From an uncultured Dechloromonas sp. (GTDB taxonomy: Bacteria > Pseudomonadota > Gammaproteobacteria > Burkholderiales > Rhodocyclaceae): 7,477 bases of DNA. The stretch is from contig CAMKYP010000184.1 of assembly GCA_946477505.1 (NCBI GenBank), positions 1 through 7,477 on the forward strand. Reading direction: 5' to 3'. This document shows positions 6,958 through 7,477 of this stretch, piece after piece (position 1 is the stretch's first letter; every line of letters begins with the position of its first letter). Position numbers and translations under genes: made by a program. The notes under the pieces are model-generated. The model was not told where the DNA came from. It saw nothing but the letters and a program-made list of their open reading frames with translations, and did no database searches.

Positions 6958-6962
6958 AGGAG
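6958..6962 (+). promoter_or_regulatory. Shine-Dalgarno that fixes the GTG start of the acyl-CoA ligase
   Basis: AGGAG lies 6 bases before the GTG at 6969, an ideal distance. It supports GTG as the start; the downstream in-frame ATG codons lie well inside the conserved AMP-binding domain. Confidence 0.8.
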
Positions 6963-6968
6963 AATCCC

Positions 6969-7477
6969 GTGGTTAACCCGTACACCGTAGGGCTGGACCG
7001 GAATCCGGCCAACTATGTTCCGCTGTCGCCGCTGACCTTCATCGAACGGTCGGCCTTCATCTATCCGAAGCGCGTTTCCGTCATCCAGGGCGCCCGCCAG
7101 TACACCTGGAAGGAAAGTTACGACCGCGCCCGCCAGCTGGCTTCGTCCTTGAAAGGGCGCGGCATTGGCAAGGGCGATACCGTCGCCGTCATGCTGCCCA
7201 ATACCGCCGCCATGTTCGAATGCCACTTTGGCGTGCCGATGGTCGGCGCCGTGCTCAATACCCTGAACACCCGCCTCGACGCCGAGGCCATCGCCTTCAT
7301 GCTGGCCCACGGCGAAGCCAAGGTGCTGATCACCGATCTCGAGTTCTCCAAGGTCATCAAGGCCGCCCTCGAACTGCTCGAAGGGCCGAAGCCGCTGGTC
7401 ATCGACAGCCTCGATCCGGACTACACCGACGGCGAGAAGCTCGGCGAGAAGGACTACGAGGCTTTCCTCAACGAAGG
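6969..7477 (+). CDS. AMP-forming acyl-CoA synthetase (FadD-like), N-terminal part
   Basis: A GTG start opens a frame that runs off the right edge after 169 codons. The protein begins VNPYTVGLDRNPANYVPLSP, then has a TFIERSA-FIYPKR segment, YTWKESYDRARQLASSLKGRGIGKGD, VAVMLPNTAAMFECHFGVPM and GAVLNTLNTRLDAEAIAFML. These are hallmarks of the N-terminal subdomain of the ANL adenylating superfamily, in the branch of medium/long-chain fatty-acyl-CoA ligases and related enzymes such as methylmercaptopropionyl-CoA ligase. Such enzymes activate a carboxylic acid with ATP to an acyl-AMP and then form the CoA thioester. The P-loop-like, substrate and C-terminal lysine motifs lie beyond the window, so the substrate cannot be named. 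The full gene would be expected to be about 540-560 codons. It is divergent from the kinase/regulator operon and has a strong ribosome binding site. Confidence 0.88.
   Translation, partial: MVNPYTVGLDRNPANYVPLSPLTFIERSAFIYPKRVSVIQGARQYTWKESYDRARQLASSLKGRGIGKGDTVAVMLPNTAAMFECHFGVPMVGAVLNTLNTRLDAEAIAFMLAHGEAKVLITDLEFSKVIKAALELLEGPKPLVIDSLDPDYTDGEKLGEKDYEAFLNE

Larger units (their letters stand above)
6767..6968. promoter_or_regulatory. Divergent intergenic region between the kinase operon and the acyl-CoA ligase
   Basis: These 202 bases separate two divergent genes and must carry both promoters. The region is clearly more AT-rich than the flanking genes. On the minus strand, TTGGCA (6826-6831) matches the -35 consensus at five of six bases, with a poor -10 (TACACC) 16 bases on, and the palindrome at 6806-6822 sits largely in that spacer. 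For the plus-strand gene I see no convincing sigma-70 pair. No small gene or RNA could be supported here. Confidence 0.55.

Noticed and set aside
6114..7310. Minus-strand frame of 398 codons spanning the divergent gap
   Set aside because: It crosses the promoter region, is antisense to the ligase start and out of frame with the kinase. Its second half is rich in R, A, P and H, typical of a shifted frame.

Overview
The window is GC-rich DNA from a proteobacterium. The protein styles (an EF-G paralogue tail of the GGQGSY type, an Aer-like PAS joined to a Cache region, and a FadD-like acyl-CoA ligase) fit a betaproteobacterium, most likely in or near the Rhodocyclales (Dechloromonas/Azonexus/Thauera-like). 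That placement is inference from protein flavour, not a search result. The region is densely coded and is dominated by two-component signalling. I see no mobile element, CRISPR array, tRNA or rRNA.

Layout: (1) At 3-152 (+) is the C-terminal end of an elongation factor G-like protein. (2) A perfect 10-bp hairpin at 171-194, A-rich on one side and T-rich on the other, separates it from the convergent gene and can terminate both transcripts. (3) At 215-3859 (-) is a 1214-residue membrane hybrid histidine kinase: Aer-like PAS, TM, large periplasmic Cache-type region, TM, HAMP, HisKA, HATPase, REC, REC, Hpt. (4) A 169-bp gap at 3860-4028 holds a hairpin downstream of the response regulator gene and a good extended -10 for the large kinase. 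(5) At 4029-4748 (-) is an OmpR-family response regulator. (6) At 4745-6766 (-) is a 673-residue soluble PAS-PAS-HisKA-HATPase-REC hybrid kinase, transcribed upstream of the regulator and joined to it by an ATGA overlap. (7) A 202-bp divergent intergenic region at 6767-6968 contains a perfect 17-bp palindrome. (8) At 6969 to the window end (+) is the N-terminal part of an AMP-forming acyl-CoA synthetase with a GTG start and a strong Shine-Dalgarno.

How the parts may work together: the soluble kinase and the OmpR-type regulator form a translationally coupled sensor/regulator pair. It is divergent from the acyl-CoA ligase, so control of fatty-acid or related acid activation is a reasonable but unproven guess. 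The large kinase follows on the same strand but has its own promoter candidate. It contains a full His-Asp-Asp-His chain and the only Hpt domain in view, so it could signal on its own to an unlinked regulator or exchange phosphate with the neighbouring pair. The most notable feature is that the input half of the large kinase looks like an Aer/MCP-type chemoreceptor rather than an ordinary kinase sensor. Otherwise this is a fairly ordinary signalling locus, and I found no evidence of a radically new system.
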